A stretch of DNA of 64,000 nucleotides from an uncultured Oscillibacter sp. (GCA_947365245.1 CANAWG010000003.1:62001-126000), one strand, 5' to 3'; shown: positions 1 to 10,554, counted from the stretch's first letter. Notes: generated by a model from the sequence alone, not told the origin. Numbers and translations are program-made.

Positions 1-11
1 TGCTCTGCCAT
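1..11 (-). CDS. dnaJ: DnaJ co-chaperone, first codons only (cut by window edge)
   Basis: On the minus strand the last 11 bases read ATG GCA GAG CA (Met-Ala-Glu-), preceded at 5 bases by a GAGGTG ribosome site. This lies directly downstream of dnaK, where dnaJ is expected in hrcA-grpE-dnaK-dnaJ operons, and MAE is a common DnaJ start in this group. Only three codons are visible, so the assignment rests on gene order and the ribosome site. Confidence 0.55.
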
Positions 12-66
12 ACATACACCTCAATGCCGCGCGGGGAGAGGCCCTCTGCGGTTTTGGTTACACGCC

Positions 67-104
67 GTTCAATGGGGCGGGGATTTCTCCCCGTCCCATT
101 GAAC
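67..104. repeat. dnaK-dnaJ intergenic stem-loop
   Basis: A 17-bp stem (arms 67-83 and 88-104, beginning GTTCAATGGGG; one G-T pair) with a 4-base loop TTTC. Neither strand has a T-run after the stem, so it is more likely an mRNA processing, stability or attenuation element between dnaK and dnaJ than a full terminator. Confidence 0.6.
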
Positions 105-115
105 AACCCCAAAGA

Positions 116-1954
<1,839 letters not shown>

Positions 1955-2045
1955 AATGACTGCCTCCTAAATATCTATCGAAAAAATTTTGAATTGCCGA
2001 ATTTTATTCGCCGGGGCGGCGCCGGAGAAAGTCCGCACCCCGCAG

Positions 2046-2262
2046 GCGCAAAGGGAGGGGCCAGGGAACCGCAGGTTCCCGGTTGATTTGCCAGAGGCAA
2101 ATCAATAAGATGAAATCATTTTCGCCGCGGCGTGTACGTGGCGAAAATACATTGACCCGTGCGCCCTTGGGGCGCACACACCAGTGACCGACGTCACTGG
2201 TGAGGGGGAATAGCGGAGCCGGGTTTACCCGGCGGAGCGTAAAGGGGGGACGGAGTCCCCTC
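2046..2262. repeat. Array of seven consecutive hairpins between grpE and dnaK
   Basis: Seven near-perfect palindromes follow each other with almost no unpaired space: 2064-2080 (GGGAACC/GGTTCCC), 2083-2105 (TTGATTTGCC/GGCAAATCAA), 2118-2148 (ATTTTCGCC/GGCGAAAAT), 2159-2177 (GTGCGCCC/GGGCGCAC), 2179-2202 (CACCAGTGAC/GTCACTGGTG), 2218-2233 (GCCGGGT/ACCCGGC) and 2246-2260 (GGGGAC/GTCCCC). The stems differ from one another, so this is not a tandem repeat. It contains no convincing gene. It fills nearly all of the 313-bp gap inside a heat-shock operon and resembles a composite dispersed intergenic repeat. It could attenuate, terminate or process the grpE-dnaK transcript. Confidence 0.75.
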
Positions 2263-2267
2263 TTTAT

Positions 2268-2888
2268 TTAATTCGCCACCTGCACGATGGCGTGGCGTAC
2301 CACCTTGTCCCCCAGCCGGAAGCCGGACTGGAATACCTGGGCCACCACGTTCTCGCCGAAGTTCTCGTCATCCACGTGCATCACGGCGTTCATGGTCTCC
2401 GGGTCAAAGGGCTGGCCCTGGGCCGGAATCTCCTCCACGCCCAGCTTCTGCAAAATCTCCTGGTATTGGTGGAAGATCATGATGAGGCCCTTTTTGTGGG
2501 GGGAGTCGTCGTCTCCCTCGGCGGCGCAGGCCCGCTCCAGATTGTCGTACACCGCCAGAAATTCCCGAACGGTGTCCGCCCGGGCGTCCTGATACAGTCC
2601 GTCCTTTTCCTTGGCGGTGCGCTTGCGGTAATTGTCGTACTCGGCGGTGAGGCGGACGAACTGGTCCTTCACGGACTCCAGCTGCTTGGCCGCCAGCTCC
2701 ATCTGCTCCACCTGTTCCCGAGTAAATGTGTAGCCCTTTTCCTTTTTCTTTCGGGGCTTTTTTTCCGCCTTTTCCGCCGTCTCGTCCGGGGTGGTCTCCG
2801 TCCCCTCCGGGGCGGGGGACGTCTCCTCCTCCTGGGGAGCGGTGTTCTCCACCTCTTCGCCGGTGGGCTGTTTCGTCTCTTCGCTCAT
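2268..2888 (-). CDS. grpE: Nucleotide exchange factor GrpE
   Basis: Releases ADP from DnaK. 206 residues. The first 50 or so are low-complexity and acidic/lysine-rich (EEETSPAPEGTETTPDE then KKPRKKKEKG). They are followed by the long coiled coil (LAAKQLESVKDQFVRLTAEYDNYRKRTAKE) and the C-terminal beta domain with the family signature near GVEEIPAQGQPFDPETMNAV and VVAQVFQSGFRLGDKVVRHAIVQVA. Its ATG overlaps the hrcA stop by 4 bases (ATGA), so translation is probably coupled. Confidence 0.96.
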   Translation of the reverse strand: MSEETKQPTGEEVENTAPQEEETSPAPEGTETTPDETAEKAEKKPRKKKEKGYTFTREQVEQMELAAKQLESVKDQFVRLTAEYDNYRKRTAKEKDGLYQDARADTVREFLAVYDNLERACAAEGDDDSPHKKGLIMIFHQYQEILQKLGVEEIPAQGQPFDPETMNAVMHVDDENFGENVVAQVFQSGFRLGDKVVRHAIVQVAN

Positions 2889-3928
2889 TCCTTGCGTTCC
2901 TCCTTCGGGGGTAATTCTTTTCCAAACAGACGCGTCAGCCCCTCGGCAAAGCCGGTGAGCCGGGCGGCCACGGCGGCGTAATCCATCCGGGTGGGTCCTA
3001 CCACGCCGATGAGGCCCCGCATATCGTCTCCGATGTCATAGCTGGCCACCACCACGCTGGCGTCTTTCAGCGCCTCGGTGACGTTCTCCGGGCCGATGAG
3101 GATCTTCATGGGGCCGTCGTCCGGCAGGGGGAGGTGCTCCTTGCTGTCGGAGAGGAAGCTCATCAGCTCATGGGCCTTGTCGGCGTCCCGGAACTCCGGC
3201 AGCTTCAAAAGCTGGTTGGCTCCGGCGGTGATAATCTCCCGCCGGCCCGCCTCCTCCAGGGCGTCCGCCGCGTAGGACACGGTCTGGGACAGCAGCAGAA
3301 AGGCCGGGGGCGGAATCTGGTCCGCCACGTTCATCAGCCGCTGGTTCATCTCGTCCACGGACACACCGGTGAAGTGGGTGTTCAGCAGGTTCACCAGCAT
3401 GGGCAGCTGGTCCACGTCCAGCTTCAACTGCAGCCGCAGCAACTGGCTCTTCACCCGGCTGCTGCTGATCATCACCACGGCGATGCAGCTGTGCTCATCC
3501 ACCGCCAGCAGCTCGAAGCGGCGGACGGTCTGGGTGGTGCGGTTGGCGGCGGCCACGTAGGCGGGGTAGTTTACGAAAGAGGACACCGCCCGCCCCGCCT
3601 GGCCCAGGAGCCGGTCCAGCTCCTCCATCCGGCCCCGCAGGGACTGGTTGATCTCCTCCGTCTCCCGCAGCGACAGCCGCTGCTGCTCCATCAGCTCGTT
3701 GACATACAGCCGGTAGCCCTTGGGGGAGGGGATCCGCCCGGCGGAGGTGTGGGGCTGCTCCAGGTAGCCCAGCTCCACCAGGTCCGCCAAGTCATTGCGG
3801 ATGGTGGCGGAGCTGACGCTGCCGCCCATCTCGGCGGCGATGGCCTTGGAGCCCACCGGCTCGGCGGTGCGGACATAATCCTCCACCACCACCTTCAGTA
3901 TCTGCTTTTTCCGCTCTGTCAGTTCCAC
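2885..3928 (-). CDS. hrcA: Heat-inducible transcription repressor HrcA
   Basis: Repressor of class I heat-shock genes that binds CIRCE. The frame is open further upstream to 3976, but that start would lie inside CIRCE. The GTG at 3928, after a GGGAG site, gives VELTERKKQILKVVVEDYVRTAEPVGSKAIA, the typical HrcA N terminus, and 347 residues. A winged-helix DNA-binding domain (residues 1-75, including SSATIRNDLADLVELGYL) is followed by the GAF-like domain, with conserved GPENV and GVVGPTRMDYAAV near the C terminus. First gene of the operon, autoregulated through the adjacent CIRCE. Confidence 0.95.
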   Translation of the reverse strand: MELTERKKQILKVVVEDYVRTAEPVGSKAIAAEMGGSVSSATIRNDLADLVELGYLEQPHTSAGRIPSPKGYRLYVNELMEQQRLSLRETEEINQSLRGRMEELDRLLGQAGRAVSSFVNYPAYVAAANRTTQTVRRFELLAVDEHSCIAVVMISSSRVKSQLLRLQLKLDVDQLPMLVNLLNTHFTGVSVDEMNQRLMNVADQIPPPAFLLLSQTVSYAADALEEAGRREIITAGANQLLKLPEFRDADKAHELMSFLSDSKEHLPLPDDGPMKILIGPENVTEALKDASVVVASYDIGDDMRGLIGVVGPTRMDYAAVAARLTGFAEGLTRLFGKELPPKEERKE

Positions 3929-3969
3929 GAAAGACGCTCCCAACCCCGCTGGCTGATGGTAAAATTGGA

Positions 3970-3996
3970 TTAGCACTCCTTTTCCTTGAGTGCTAA
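3970..3996. promoter_or_regulatory. CIRCE operator
   Basis: Perfect match to the consensus TTAGCACTC-N9-GAGTGCTAA (3970-3978 and 3988-3996). It lies at and just after the predicted start of transcription of hrcA, the classic position for HrcA repression. Confidence 0.97.
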
Positions 3997-4000
3997 AAGG

Positions 4001-4029
4001 AGTTTACCACCGCCGCCCAGCAATGTCAA
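4001..4029 (-). promoter_or_regulatory. SigmaA promoter of hrcA-grpE-dnaK
   Basis: On the minus strand, -35 TTGACA (4024-4029), a 17-base spacer and -10 TAAACT (4001-4006), directly upstream of CIRCE. Confidence 0.88.
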
Positions 4030-4133
4030 TGGATGGATATAAATAAATTGTAAACAAAGGGCGTATGAATTTTAAACATTCCGCGATTTTCCAAATGCCG
4101 GCGCGGGGCCCGTCATCTCTCTGCGGGAATATG

Positions 4134-4165
4134 GAAAAGCGCCCACCGCTTATCGCGGTGGGCGC
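4134..4165 (-). terminator. Terminator of the rnf operon
   Basis: An 11-bp stem (4139-4149 / 4155-4165, GCGCCCACCGC) followed on the minus strand by CTTTTCC. It lies 20 bases past the rnfB stop. A second small hairpin (GTCCGG/CCGGAC) lies at 4171-4185. Confidence 0.7.
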
Positions 4166-4187
4166 TTGCTGTCCGGTTTCCGGACAA

Positions 4188-5072
4188 TCACTCCTTGGGG
4201 GCCTCGGCGGCAGCCGCGGCCTTGGCTTTCTCAGCCTGGGCCTTCTTGATGGCCTTGTACTTCTCTTTCTCCTCCGCCGTGGCGATGGGGGTGATGGCGT
4301 CCCGGGGGCAGACCTTGGTGCACAGCTTGCAGCCGATGCACTTCTCGCCGTCCACCACGGCCACGCCGTCGACGACGTGGATAGCGTCTTTCTTGCACTC
4401 TTTCTCGCACAGGCCGCAGCCGATGCAGGAGGACTTGCACACGCTCATGGCGGCCTTGCCCTTGTCGCGGTTGGCGCAGGCCACTTTCACCTTTTTCTCG
4501 TTGGCGGGGACGGACACGATCAGCTTCCGGGGGCAGGCCTTCATGCACGCGCCGCAGTTGGTGCACTTGTCCGGGTCCACCACGGCGGTGCCATTGGGGC
4601 CGATGGACATGGCGCCGAACTGGCAGGCGCTGACGCAGGAGCCAAAGCCCAGGCAGCCGAAAGCGCACTCCAGGGGGCCGGCGGCCACCTTGGTGGCGGA
4701 GACGCAGTCCTTTACGCCCACGTACTCATAGCGCTTCACGGCGTTGACGCCGCCGTTGCAGCGGACGAAAGCCACCTGCCGCTCGCCGCTGGGGGCCTCC
4801 TGGCCCATGATCTTGGCGATGGCGGCGGCGTTCTCCGGGCCCGCGGGGGCGCAGGCGGTGACGGGGGCCGTGCCGGCCAGGATGGCGGCGGCGCAGCCGC
4901 CGCAGCCGGGGAAGCCGCAGCCGCCGCAGTTGGCGCCGGCCAGATGGCTCAAAATCTCTTCCTCCCGGGGGTCCTTCTTCACCTCGAAGATCTTGGACGC
5001 CACGGACAGAACGAATCCGAACAGCGCGCCCAGGATGCCCAGCACCAGGAGGGCAGCAATTACATTACCCAT
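4188..5072 (-). CDS. rnfB: Rnf complex iron-sulfur subunit RnfB
   Basis: Electron-input subunit of the Rnf ferredoxin:NAD+ oxidoreductase. 294 residues. An N-terminal membrane anchor (residues 4-26) is followed by the 4Fe-4S motif NCGGCGFPGCGGC (about residue 49), a cysteine pattern CAFGCLGFGSCVSAC, and ferredoxin-like motifs CTNCGACMKACP, CIGCGLCEKEC and CIGCKLCTKVCP. The tail is alanine/lysine-rich. Last gene of rnfCDGEAB, 13 bases after rnfA. Confidence 0.95.
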   Translation of the reverse strand: MGNVIAALLVLGILGALFGFVLSVASKIFEVKKDPREEEILSHLAGANCGGCGFPGCGGCAAAILAGTAPVTACAPAGPENAAAIAKIMGQEAPSGERQVAFVRCNGGVNAVKRYEYVGVKDCVSATKVAAGPLECAFGCLGFGSCVSACQFGAMSIGPNGTAVVDPDKCTNCGACMKACPRKLIVSVPANEKKVKVACANRDKGKAAMSVCKSSCIGCGLCEKECKKDAIHVVDGVAVVDGEKCIGCKLCTKVCPRDAITPIATAEEKEKYKAIKKAQAEKAKAAAAAEAPKE

Positions 5073-5085
5073 TTTTCCTACCTCC

Positions 5086-5676
5086 TTACCAGACCTGCAG
5101 GCCGGAGAAGCCCATGAAAGCCAGGGCCATCAAGCCGGCGGTCACCAGGGCGATGGGGAAGCCCTCCCAGTTCTTGGGATAGTCGGCGAAGACCAGCTTC
5201 TCCCGGATGCTGGCGAACAGCACAATGGCCAGCAGGAAGCCCAGGCCGCCGGTGATGCCGTACACCACGGACTCAATGAATTTGTAGTTGTTCTGGATGT
5301 TCAGCAGCGCGACGCCCAGCACGGCGCAGTTGGTGGTGATCAGGGGCAGGTACACGCCCAGGGCCGTGTACAGCGTGGGCATGGACTTCTGCAAAAACAT
5401 CTCGATGAACTGCACCAGGGAGGCGATGACCAGGATGAACGCCACCGTCTGCATGTACATCAGGTCGAACTTCACCAGGATGAACGTGTTCACCAGCCAC
5501 GTAATGGCGGAGGCCAGACCCATGACGAACGTCACGGCGATGCCCATGCCCACGGCGGTGTCCACTTTCTTGGAAACGCCCAGGAACGGGCAGATGCCTA
5601 AGAACTGGGAGAAGATAAAGTTATTGGACAAGATCGCGCCCAGCGAAATTGCCAGCAGGCTGAAGACAGTTTCCAT
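5086..5676 (-). CDS. rnfA: Rnf complex membrane subunit RnfA
   Basis: Integral membrane subunit, 196 residues, about six hydrophobic helices, with the conserved NNFIFSQFLGICPFLGVSKK motif in helix 1 and TNCAVLGVALLN in the middle. RnfA and RnfE form the paired inverted-topology core that carries electrons across the membrane. Its start overlaps the rnfE stop by one base (TAATG). Confidence 0.96.
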   Translation of the reverse strand: METVFSLLAISLGAILSNNFIFSQFLGICPFLGVSKKVDTAVGMGIAVTFVMGLASAITWLVNTFILVKFDLMYMQTVAFILVIASLVQFIEMFLQKSMPTLYTALGVYLPLITTNCAVLGVALLNIQNNYKFIESVVYGITGGLGFLLAIVLFASIREKLVFADYPKNWEGFPIALVTAGLMALAFMGFSGLQVW

Positions 5677-6314
5677 TATTTGCTCTCCTCCTTATTCTTT
5701 TTCGGCCGGTTCAGGGCCCACTGCATGGCGGCGATCAGAGTGCCCAGCACCAGGAAGCCGCCCACGGGCATGGTCATCATGCCGATGGGGAACTGAGAGG
5801 GCAGGATGGCGATGCCCTTGCCGCCGGGCCCCAGGATGCCGCCGCCAAAGGTGCCGGCGCCCAGGAACTCGCGGATGATGCACATCACCAGCAGCACCAG
5901 CGTGTAGCCGATGCCCTGGAACACGCCGTCAAAGAAAGAGGCGCCCACGCCGTTTTTGTAGGAGAAAGCCTCCGCCCGGCCCAGGATGATGCAGTTCACC
6001 ACGATCAGCGGGATGAACACGCCCAGGGACTTGGCAAGGTCCGGCAAAAAGGCCTGGATCAGCAGATCCACCATGGTGACGAAGCCCGCGATGACCACGA
6101 TGAACATGGCGATGCGGATCTTGTCCGGCACGATCTTCCGGATCAGGGAGATGATGACGTTGGAAAGCGTCAGGATAATCAGCACGGCCACGCCCATGCC
6201 CAGGCCGTTGAAAAACGACGTGGTGATGGCCATGGTGGAGCACATGCCCAGCACCTGCACCAGGACGGGGTTCTGATACAGGAGGCCGTCCATAAACTGC
6301 TTTTTGAGATTCAT
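5676..6314 (-). CDS. rnfE: Rnf complex membrane subunit RnfE
   Basis: 212 residues, homologous to RnfA. Begins MNLKKQFMDGLLYQNPVLVQVLGMCSTMA, contains VNCIILGRAEAFSYKNG, and has about six membrane helices and a short lysine/glutamate tail. Part of the membrane core of the complex and translationally coupled to rnfA. Confidence 0.96.
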   Translation of the reverse strand: MNLKKQFMDGLLYQNPVLVQVLGMCSTMAITTSFFNGLGMGVAVLIILTLSNVIISLIRKIVPDKIRIAMFIVVIAGFVTMVDLLIQAFLPDLAKSLGVFIPLIVVNCIILGRAEAFSYKNGVGASFFDGVFQGIGYTLVLLVMCIIREFLGAGTFGGGILGPGGKGIAILPSQFPIGMMTMPVGGFLVLGTLIAAMQWALNRPKKNKEESK

Positions 6315-6332
6315 AATTCAGCTCCCCCTTTC

Positions 6333-6950
6333 TCAGCCGATGGCGCCGGCCACGGCCAGCGCGGCGTTGACGCCGGTGGTGACGCCCCGGCTGGAGACCG
6401 TGGCGCCGGTGATGGCGTCCACGTTGGTGCCCACGGCCAGCGTGCCGTCGGCGGCGCTCTTGCCGATGAACTGGTCCAGAACGCCGTTCTGGTTCTCCAT
6501 GACCTTGGAGCCGATGCCCGCGGTCTCGGAGTTGTCCACGATGGAGACGCCGGTGACGGTGCCCTCGCCGTCCACGCCCACCATCATCTCAATGTTGCCC
6601 TGGGAGCCGGAGGCCACCACCTTGATGGCGTAGCCCGCGCCGGCGCCGCCCACCTGGACCTCATACACGGAGTCCAGCGTGCCGCCGGCGGAGGCGGCCG
6701 CGGCGCTCATGGCGTCGGTATTCTCCAGCGCGTCGGAGAACGTGGTGGCGTCGGGGTCGGCCACGACGGCTTTCATGGCCGCCACGGTGTTCTCCCAGTT
6801 GATGGCGGCGATCTTGTCCCGGGTGACGTTGTCCACCAGGCCCAGCAGCGCCGCCACGATGACGCAGGTGACAAACAGCGTCACGGTCAGCTTGATGATG
6901 TACTTGGGGTCCATATCGACCTTTTCCTTGGTCTTCACTTCGGTACTCAT
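6333..6950 (-). CDS. rnfG: Rnf complex flavoprotein subunit RnfG
   Basis: 205 residues. One N-terminal membrane helix (about residues 18-40) and an extracytoplasmic FMN-binding domain. TGATVSSRGV near residue 183 fits the motif in which FMN is attached covalently to threonine. Sits between rnfD and rnfE as usual. Confidence 0.95.
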   Translation of the reverse strand: MSTEVKTKEKVDMDPKYIIKLTVTLFVTCVIVAALLGLVDNVTRDKIAAINWENTVAAMKAVVADPDATTFSDALENTDAMSAAAASAGGTLDSVYEVQVGGAGAGYAIKVVASGSQGNIEMMVGVDGEGTVTGVSIVDNSETAGIGSKVMENQNGVLDQFIGKSAADGTLAVGTNVDAITGATVSSRGVTTGVNAALAVAGAIG

Positions 6951-6955
6951 GTCGT

Positions 6956-7966
6956 TTACCCCTCCTTCTTATCGGATTTCACGACGCCGAAACGGGTGGG
7001 CTTGGTGTACTTGTCGATCAGGGCCACGCACAGGTTCATGACCATGATGGAGTAGCAGACGCCCTCGTTATAGGAGCCGAAGTAGCGGATAAACACGGTG
7101 AACAGGCCGCAGCCGATGCCGAAGATGACCTGCCCTTTCTTGGTGACGGGGGAGGTGGCGTAGTCGGTGGCCATGAAGAACGCGCCCAGCATGAGGCCGC
7201 CGCCGAAGATGCTGTACAGCATCCACTCCACGCCGGTGCCGTACTTGGGGAAGAGGAACGTCAGCACCGCCACGGTTGCGATGTAGCTGACGGGAGTGTG
7301 CCAGTTGATGACTTTCCGCCAAATGAGGTACACGCCGCCGATCAGCAGCATCAGGGCGGAGATCTCACCGGTGGAGCCGGGGATGTGGCCCAGGAACATG
7401 TCCGTCACGGAGTAGGTGGAGGTCAATCCCGCCATGTCGCCGGACTTCATGATGGCCAGGGGAGTGGCGGCAGTCACCGCGTCGGCCACGCCGCCGAAGA
7501 GGGGGGCCTTGTTGACGGCGGGGTCCACCCAGGTGGTCATGACGCCGGCGTAGCTGCCCAGCAGAAACGCGCGGCCCGCCAGGGCGGGGTTCACGAAGTT
7601 CTTGCCGATGCCGCCGAAGAGCTGCTTGACCACGATGATGGCGAAGAAGTCGCCGATGAGGATCATCCACAGCGGGGTGCTGGGGGGGCAGACAAAGGCC
7701 AGCAGCATGCCCGTGACCACGGCGCTGAGGTCGCCCACGGACTGGGGCTTTTTCATAATGGCCCGGTAGGCCCACTCAAAGAACACGCACCCGATCACCG
7801 ACACGGCGGTGAGGATCAGGGCCTCCATACCGAACTTGACAACGGCCCAGATCAGAGCCGGCAGCATGGCGATAATCACGTCCAGCATGATGGACCGGGT
7901 GGTCTCGCTGCCCCGAATGTGGGGGTTGGAAGTTGCGATCAGTTTGAGATTTTTGTAATCCGTCAT
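6956..7966 (-). CDS. rnfD: Rnf complex membrane flavoprotein subunit RnfD
   Basis: 336 residues with about nine membrane helices. The motif DAVTAATPLAIMK (about residue 160) is the covalent FMN threonine site. Other family motifs are KQLFGGIGKNFVNPALAGRAFL and FMATDYATSPVTKKGQ. Related to NqrB. 6 bases after rnfC and 5 bases before rnfG. Confidence 0.96.
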   Translation of the reverse strand: MTDYKNLKLIATSNPHIRGSETTRSIMLDVIIAMLPALIWAVVKFGMEALILTAVSVIGCVFFEWAYRAIMKKPQSVGDLSAVVTGMLLAFVCPPSTPLWMILIGDFFAIIVVKQLFGGIGKNFVNPALAGRAFLLGSYAGVMTTWVDPAVNKAPLFGGVADAVTAATPLAIMKSGDMAGLTSTYSVTDMFLGHIPGSTGEISALMLLIGGVYLIWRKVINWHTPVSYIATVAVLTFLFPKYGTGVEWMLYSIFGGGLMLGAFFMATDYATSPVTKKGQVIFGIGCGLFTVFIRYFGSYNEGVCYSIMVMNLCVALIDKYTKPTRFGVVKSDKKEG

Positions 7967-7972
7967 AGTCGT

Positions 7973-9337
7973 TTACGCCTCCTTCCGCTCTTGCGCGGCC
8001 TGTTTCGCCTCGGCGGCAGCCTTGTCGGCGGCGGCCTTGTCCTTCACCAGCTGCTTGCCGGTCTTGAACATGTGGGTCAGATGCATCCGGGCGGGGCAGG
8101 CGTAGGCGCAGGCGCCGCACTCCATGCAGTCCATGATGTGGGCCTCGTTCAGCTCATCCACCATGCCCTTGGAGGCGTACTGATACATAAAGAGGGGCTC
8201 CAGGTGCATCGGGCACACGGACACGCACTTGCCGCAGCGGATGCACTGGGGATGCTCGACGGTCTGCTCCTCCTTCTCGCAGAAAGCCAGGATGGCGCCG
8301 GTGCCCTTGGCCACGGGGATATCCGCGGTGTACTGGGCCATGCCCATCATGGGGCCGCCGGCAATGAGCTTGTAGGTGCCGTCCTTCACGCCGCCGCAGA
8401 AGTCCAGCAGAGCGGAGACAGGGGTGCCGATGGGGCACTCGATGTTCTTGGGCTCCACGACGCCGGAGCCGGAGACGGTGACGATCTTGTTCACCACGGG
8501 TGTGCCTGTGGTGATGGCCCGGAAGATGCAGCAGGTGGTGTTGATATTGAACACGGCGCAGCCGATGTTGCTGGGCAGGCCGCCCGGGGGCACCTGCTTG
8601 CCGGTGATGGCCTGGCAGAGCTGTTTCTCACCGCCCTGGGGGTAGCGGCAGTGGAGGGGCTCCACCACCACGGGGGCTTTCTTCTCGGCGATGACCCTGT
8701 TCATGGCGTCGATGCCGTTTTGCTTGTTGTCCTCCACGCCGATGATGACCTTGTCCACGCCGAACATCTTCGCAAGGTATGTAGCGCCGCCGATGATCTC
8801 CTCCGGACGCTCCAGCATGGTGCGGTGGTCGCCGGTGATGTAGGGCTCGCACTCCGCGCCGTTGATGATGACGGTGTCCACCTTGCCGATGCCGCCGGAG
8901 ATCTTCACGTGGGTGGGGAACGTGGCGCCGCCCATGCCCACGATGCCGGCGTTCTTCACGATCTCAACCATCTCGTCGGGCGTCAGGCCGTCGGGGTTGG
9001 CGGGCGCCTGGACCTCCTCGGAGAGGGTGTTCTGGAAGTCGTTTTCAACGATGACGGACGTAATGCTGCCGCCCATGGAATAGGGGCGGGGCTCCACGGC
9101 CTTCACCTTGCCGGAGACGCTGGCGTGGATGGGAGCGCCCAGCCCCCGGAACTCGCCGATCTTCTGGCCCACCTTCACCTCGTCCCCGGCTTTCACCAGG
9201 GGGGTGCAGGGCGCGCCAAAGTGCATCGACATGGGAATGACCACCTCTGCCGGAGCTGGCAGCTGTTCGATGGCCTTTTCATTGGTCGCGGCCTTCATAT
9301 CGTGGGGATGAACGCCGCCAAAGAACGCTTGTGCCAT
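7973..9337 (-). CDS. rnfC: Rnf complex NADH-binding iron-sulfur subunit RnfC
   Basis: 454 residues, first gene of rnfCDGEAB, with a GAGGTG site before the ATG. An N-terminal biotinyl-lipoyl-like region (GAPCTPLVKAGDEVKVGQKIGE) is followed by an NADH/FMN-binding region with GGATFPTHVK and EPYITGDHRTMLE, and then two 4Fe-4S motifs CIRCGKCVSVCP and CMECGACAYACP near residues 370-410. The complex couples ferredoxin oxidation by NAD+ to Na+ or H+ export. The coupling ion cannot be told from sequence. Confidence 0.96.
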   Translation of the reverse strand: MAQAFFGGVHPHDMKAATNEKAIEQLPAPAEVVIPMSMHFGAPCTPLVKAGDEVKVGQKIGEFRGLGAPIHASVSGKVKAVEPRPYSMGGSITSVIVENDFQNTLSEEVQAPANPDGLTPDEMVEIVKNAGIVGMGGATFPTHVKISGGIGKVDTVIINGAECEPYITGDHRTMLERPEEIIGGATYLAKMFGVDKVIIGVEDNKQNGIDAMNRVIAEKKAPVVVEPLHCRYPQGGEKQLCQAITGKQVPPGGLPSNIGCAVFNINTTCCIFRAITTGTPVVNKIVTVSGSGVVEPKNIECPIGTPVSALLDFCGGVKDGTYKLIAGGPMMGMAQYTADIPVAKGTGAILAFCEKEEQTVEHPQCIRCGKCVSVCPMHLEPLFMYQYASKGMVDELNEAHIMDCMECGACAYACPARMHLTHMFKTGKQLVKDKAAADKAAAEAKQAAQERKEA

Positions 9338-9454
9338 ATCTTCACCTCATTTTTACTGCTGATAGCGGCCGGCCGCCCGGGGGAAGCCTCCATCCGCCGC
9401 CTTGTGGGACGGAGCGGTCCGGGCCTCCGGCGCCTCTATCACATACTGTTCCTT

Positions 9455-9483
9455 ATTCTACACCCTGTTTTGGAAAATGTCCA
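9455..9483 (-). promoter_or_regulatory. Candidate promoter of the rnf operon
   Basis: Minus strand -35 TGGACA (9478-9483), 17-base spacer, -10 TAGAAT (9455-9460), about 118 bases upstream of rnfC. The leader between has no feature I recognise. Confidence 0.65.
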
Positions 9484-9551
9484 GACTGTGAACGACGGTT
9501 TTTGATGGAATTCTTCCTTTTTTTGCCCCCCCCGGCGGCAGGGAGAAATTC

Positions 9552-9580
9552 TTGCAAAGCGGCCCCCGGTGTGTTACACT
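9552..9580 (+). promoter_or_regulatory. Promoter of the DUF975 gene
   Basis: TTGCAA (9552-9557), 17-base spacer, TACACT (9575-9580), about 55 bases upstream of the start at 9635. Confidence 0.65.
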
Positions 9581-9634
9581 GAAAGTCAAGACCGGGATGT
9601 CCGGCGAGTTTTGAGACATCGGAGGTGTTCTTCC

Positions 9635-10480
9635 ATGACGGCGGAGCGCGTTGACAGAAAGAAACTGAAAGCGGATGTGCGGGAGCTTTTCCGCACCGCC
9701 CAGGTGTCCCCCAAGGGCATGGCGGCGCTGTATCTGGGGCTGGGGCTGCTGTTGAATCTGGTGAACACCCTTGCCGGCCGGGGCTCGGAGTCCGGGGTCG
9801 ACCCGGTGGTATTGTTCGTCACCATTTTGACCTCCTTTCTGGAGGCCGTGCTGGCCGCGGGCTTCGTGCTCTACTGCATGGCCGTCCGCCGGGGGGAGCG
9901 GGCGGAGTACCTGACGCTGTTCGACGGCTTCTCCTTCGTGGGGAAGATCATCGCCCTGGAGCTGCTGACCTCCCTGTTTATCATCCTGTGGTCCATGCTC
10001 TTCGTCATCCCCGGCATCGTGGCCGCCTACCGCTACCACTTTGCCCTGTACAACCTCTGCGAGAACCCCGGCATCGGCGTCATGGAGGCCCTGGACATGA
10101 GCAAGCGCCAGACCTGGGGCTACAAGAGCCAGCTGTTCGTGCTGAACTGGAGCTACTTCGGCTGGCAGTTGCTGTCCATGTTCCCCCTGCTCATCATTCT
10201 GGGCTATATTTTCAACGCCGCTTTCCAGTATCAGGATGGGAGCTATGGCTCCTGGGTGATGATGGCCATGCATCCCGGACAGCTCATCCTGTGGACGATC
10301 CTGGCCGGGATCTGGGCCTTTGCGGTGGACCTTTTCTACCTGCCCAACTTCCACTGTGTGATGCTGGGCTACTTCGAGATCGCCAAGCGCACCTCCGGCG
10401 TGGGCTTTCAGCGGCCGGAGCCGCCCCGGCTGGAGGAGGGCCCCGACGGCGGCTGGACTGGCGGCTGGGACCGGGAGTGA
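9635..10480 (+). CDS. DUF975-family integral membrane protein
   Basis: 281 residues from the ATG at 9635, chosen because GGAGGTG lies 8 bases upstream. The open frame extends further upstream but without a ribosome site. About six membrane segments with the YRYHFALYNLCENPGIGVMEALDMSKRQTWGYK stretch typical of DUF975 (compare the conserved xxSxxLMKGxK motif of that family). Function unknown. Single gene with its own promoter and terminator. Confidence 0.8.
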   Translation: MTAERVDRKKLKADVRELFRTAQVSPKGMAALYLGLGLLLNLVNTLAGRGSESGVDPVVLFVTILTSFLEAVLAAGFVLYCMAVRRGERAEYLTLFDGFSFVGKIIALELLTSLFIILWSMLFVIPGIVAAYRYHFALYNLCENPGIGVMEALDMSKRQTWGYKSQLFVLNWSYFGWQLLSMFPLLIILGYIFNAAFQYQDGSYGSWVMMAMHPGQLILWTILAGIWAFAVDLFYLPNFHCVMLGYFEIAKRTSGVGFQRPEPPRLEEGPDGGWTGGWDRE

Positions 10481-10515
10481 CACTGTCCGGTCCACACCAA
10501 GATAAAGATACGGCT

Positions 10516-10543
10516 CCCCGGCGGGTCTTAGAACCCGCCGGGG
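10516..10543 (+). terminator. Terminator after the DUF975 gene
   Basis: 11-bp GC-rich stem (10516-10526 / 10533-10543, CCCCGGCGGGT) followed by CGTTTGCTT, 36 bases past the stop. Confidence 0.7.
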
Positions 10544-10554
10544 CGTTTGCTTGT

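Noticed and set aside
2046-2262. CRISPR array in the grpE-dnaK gap
   Set aside because: Hairpins differ in sequence and there is no direct repeat with even spacers.
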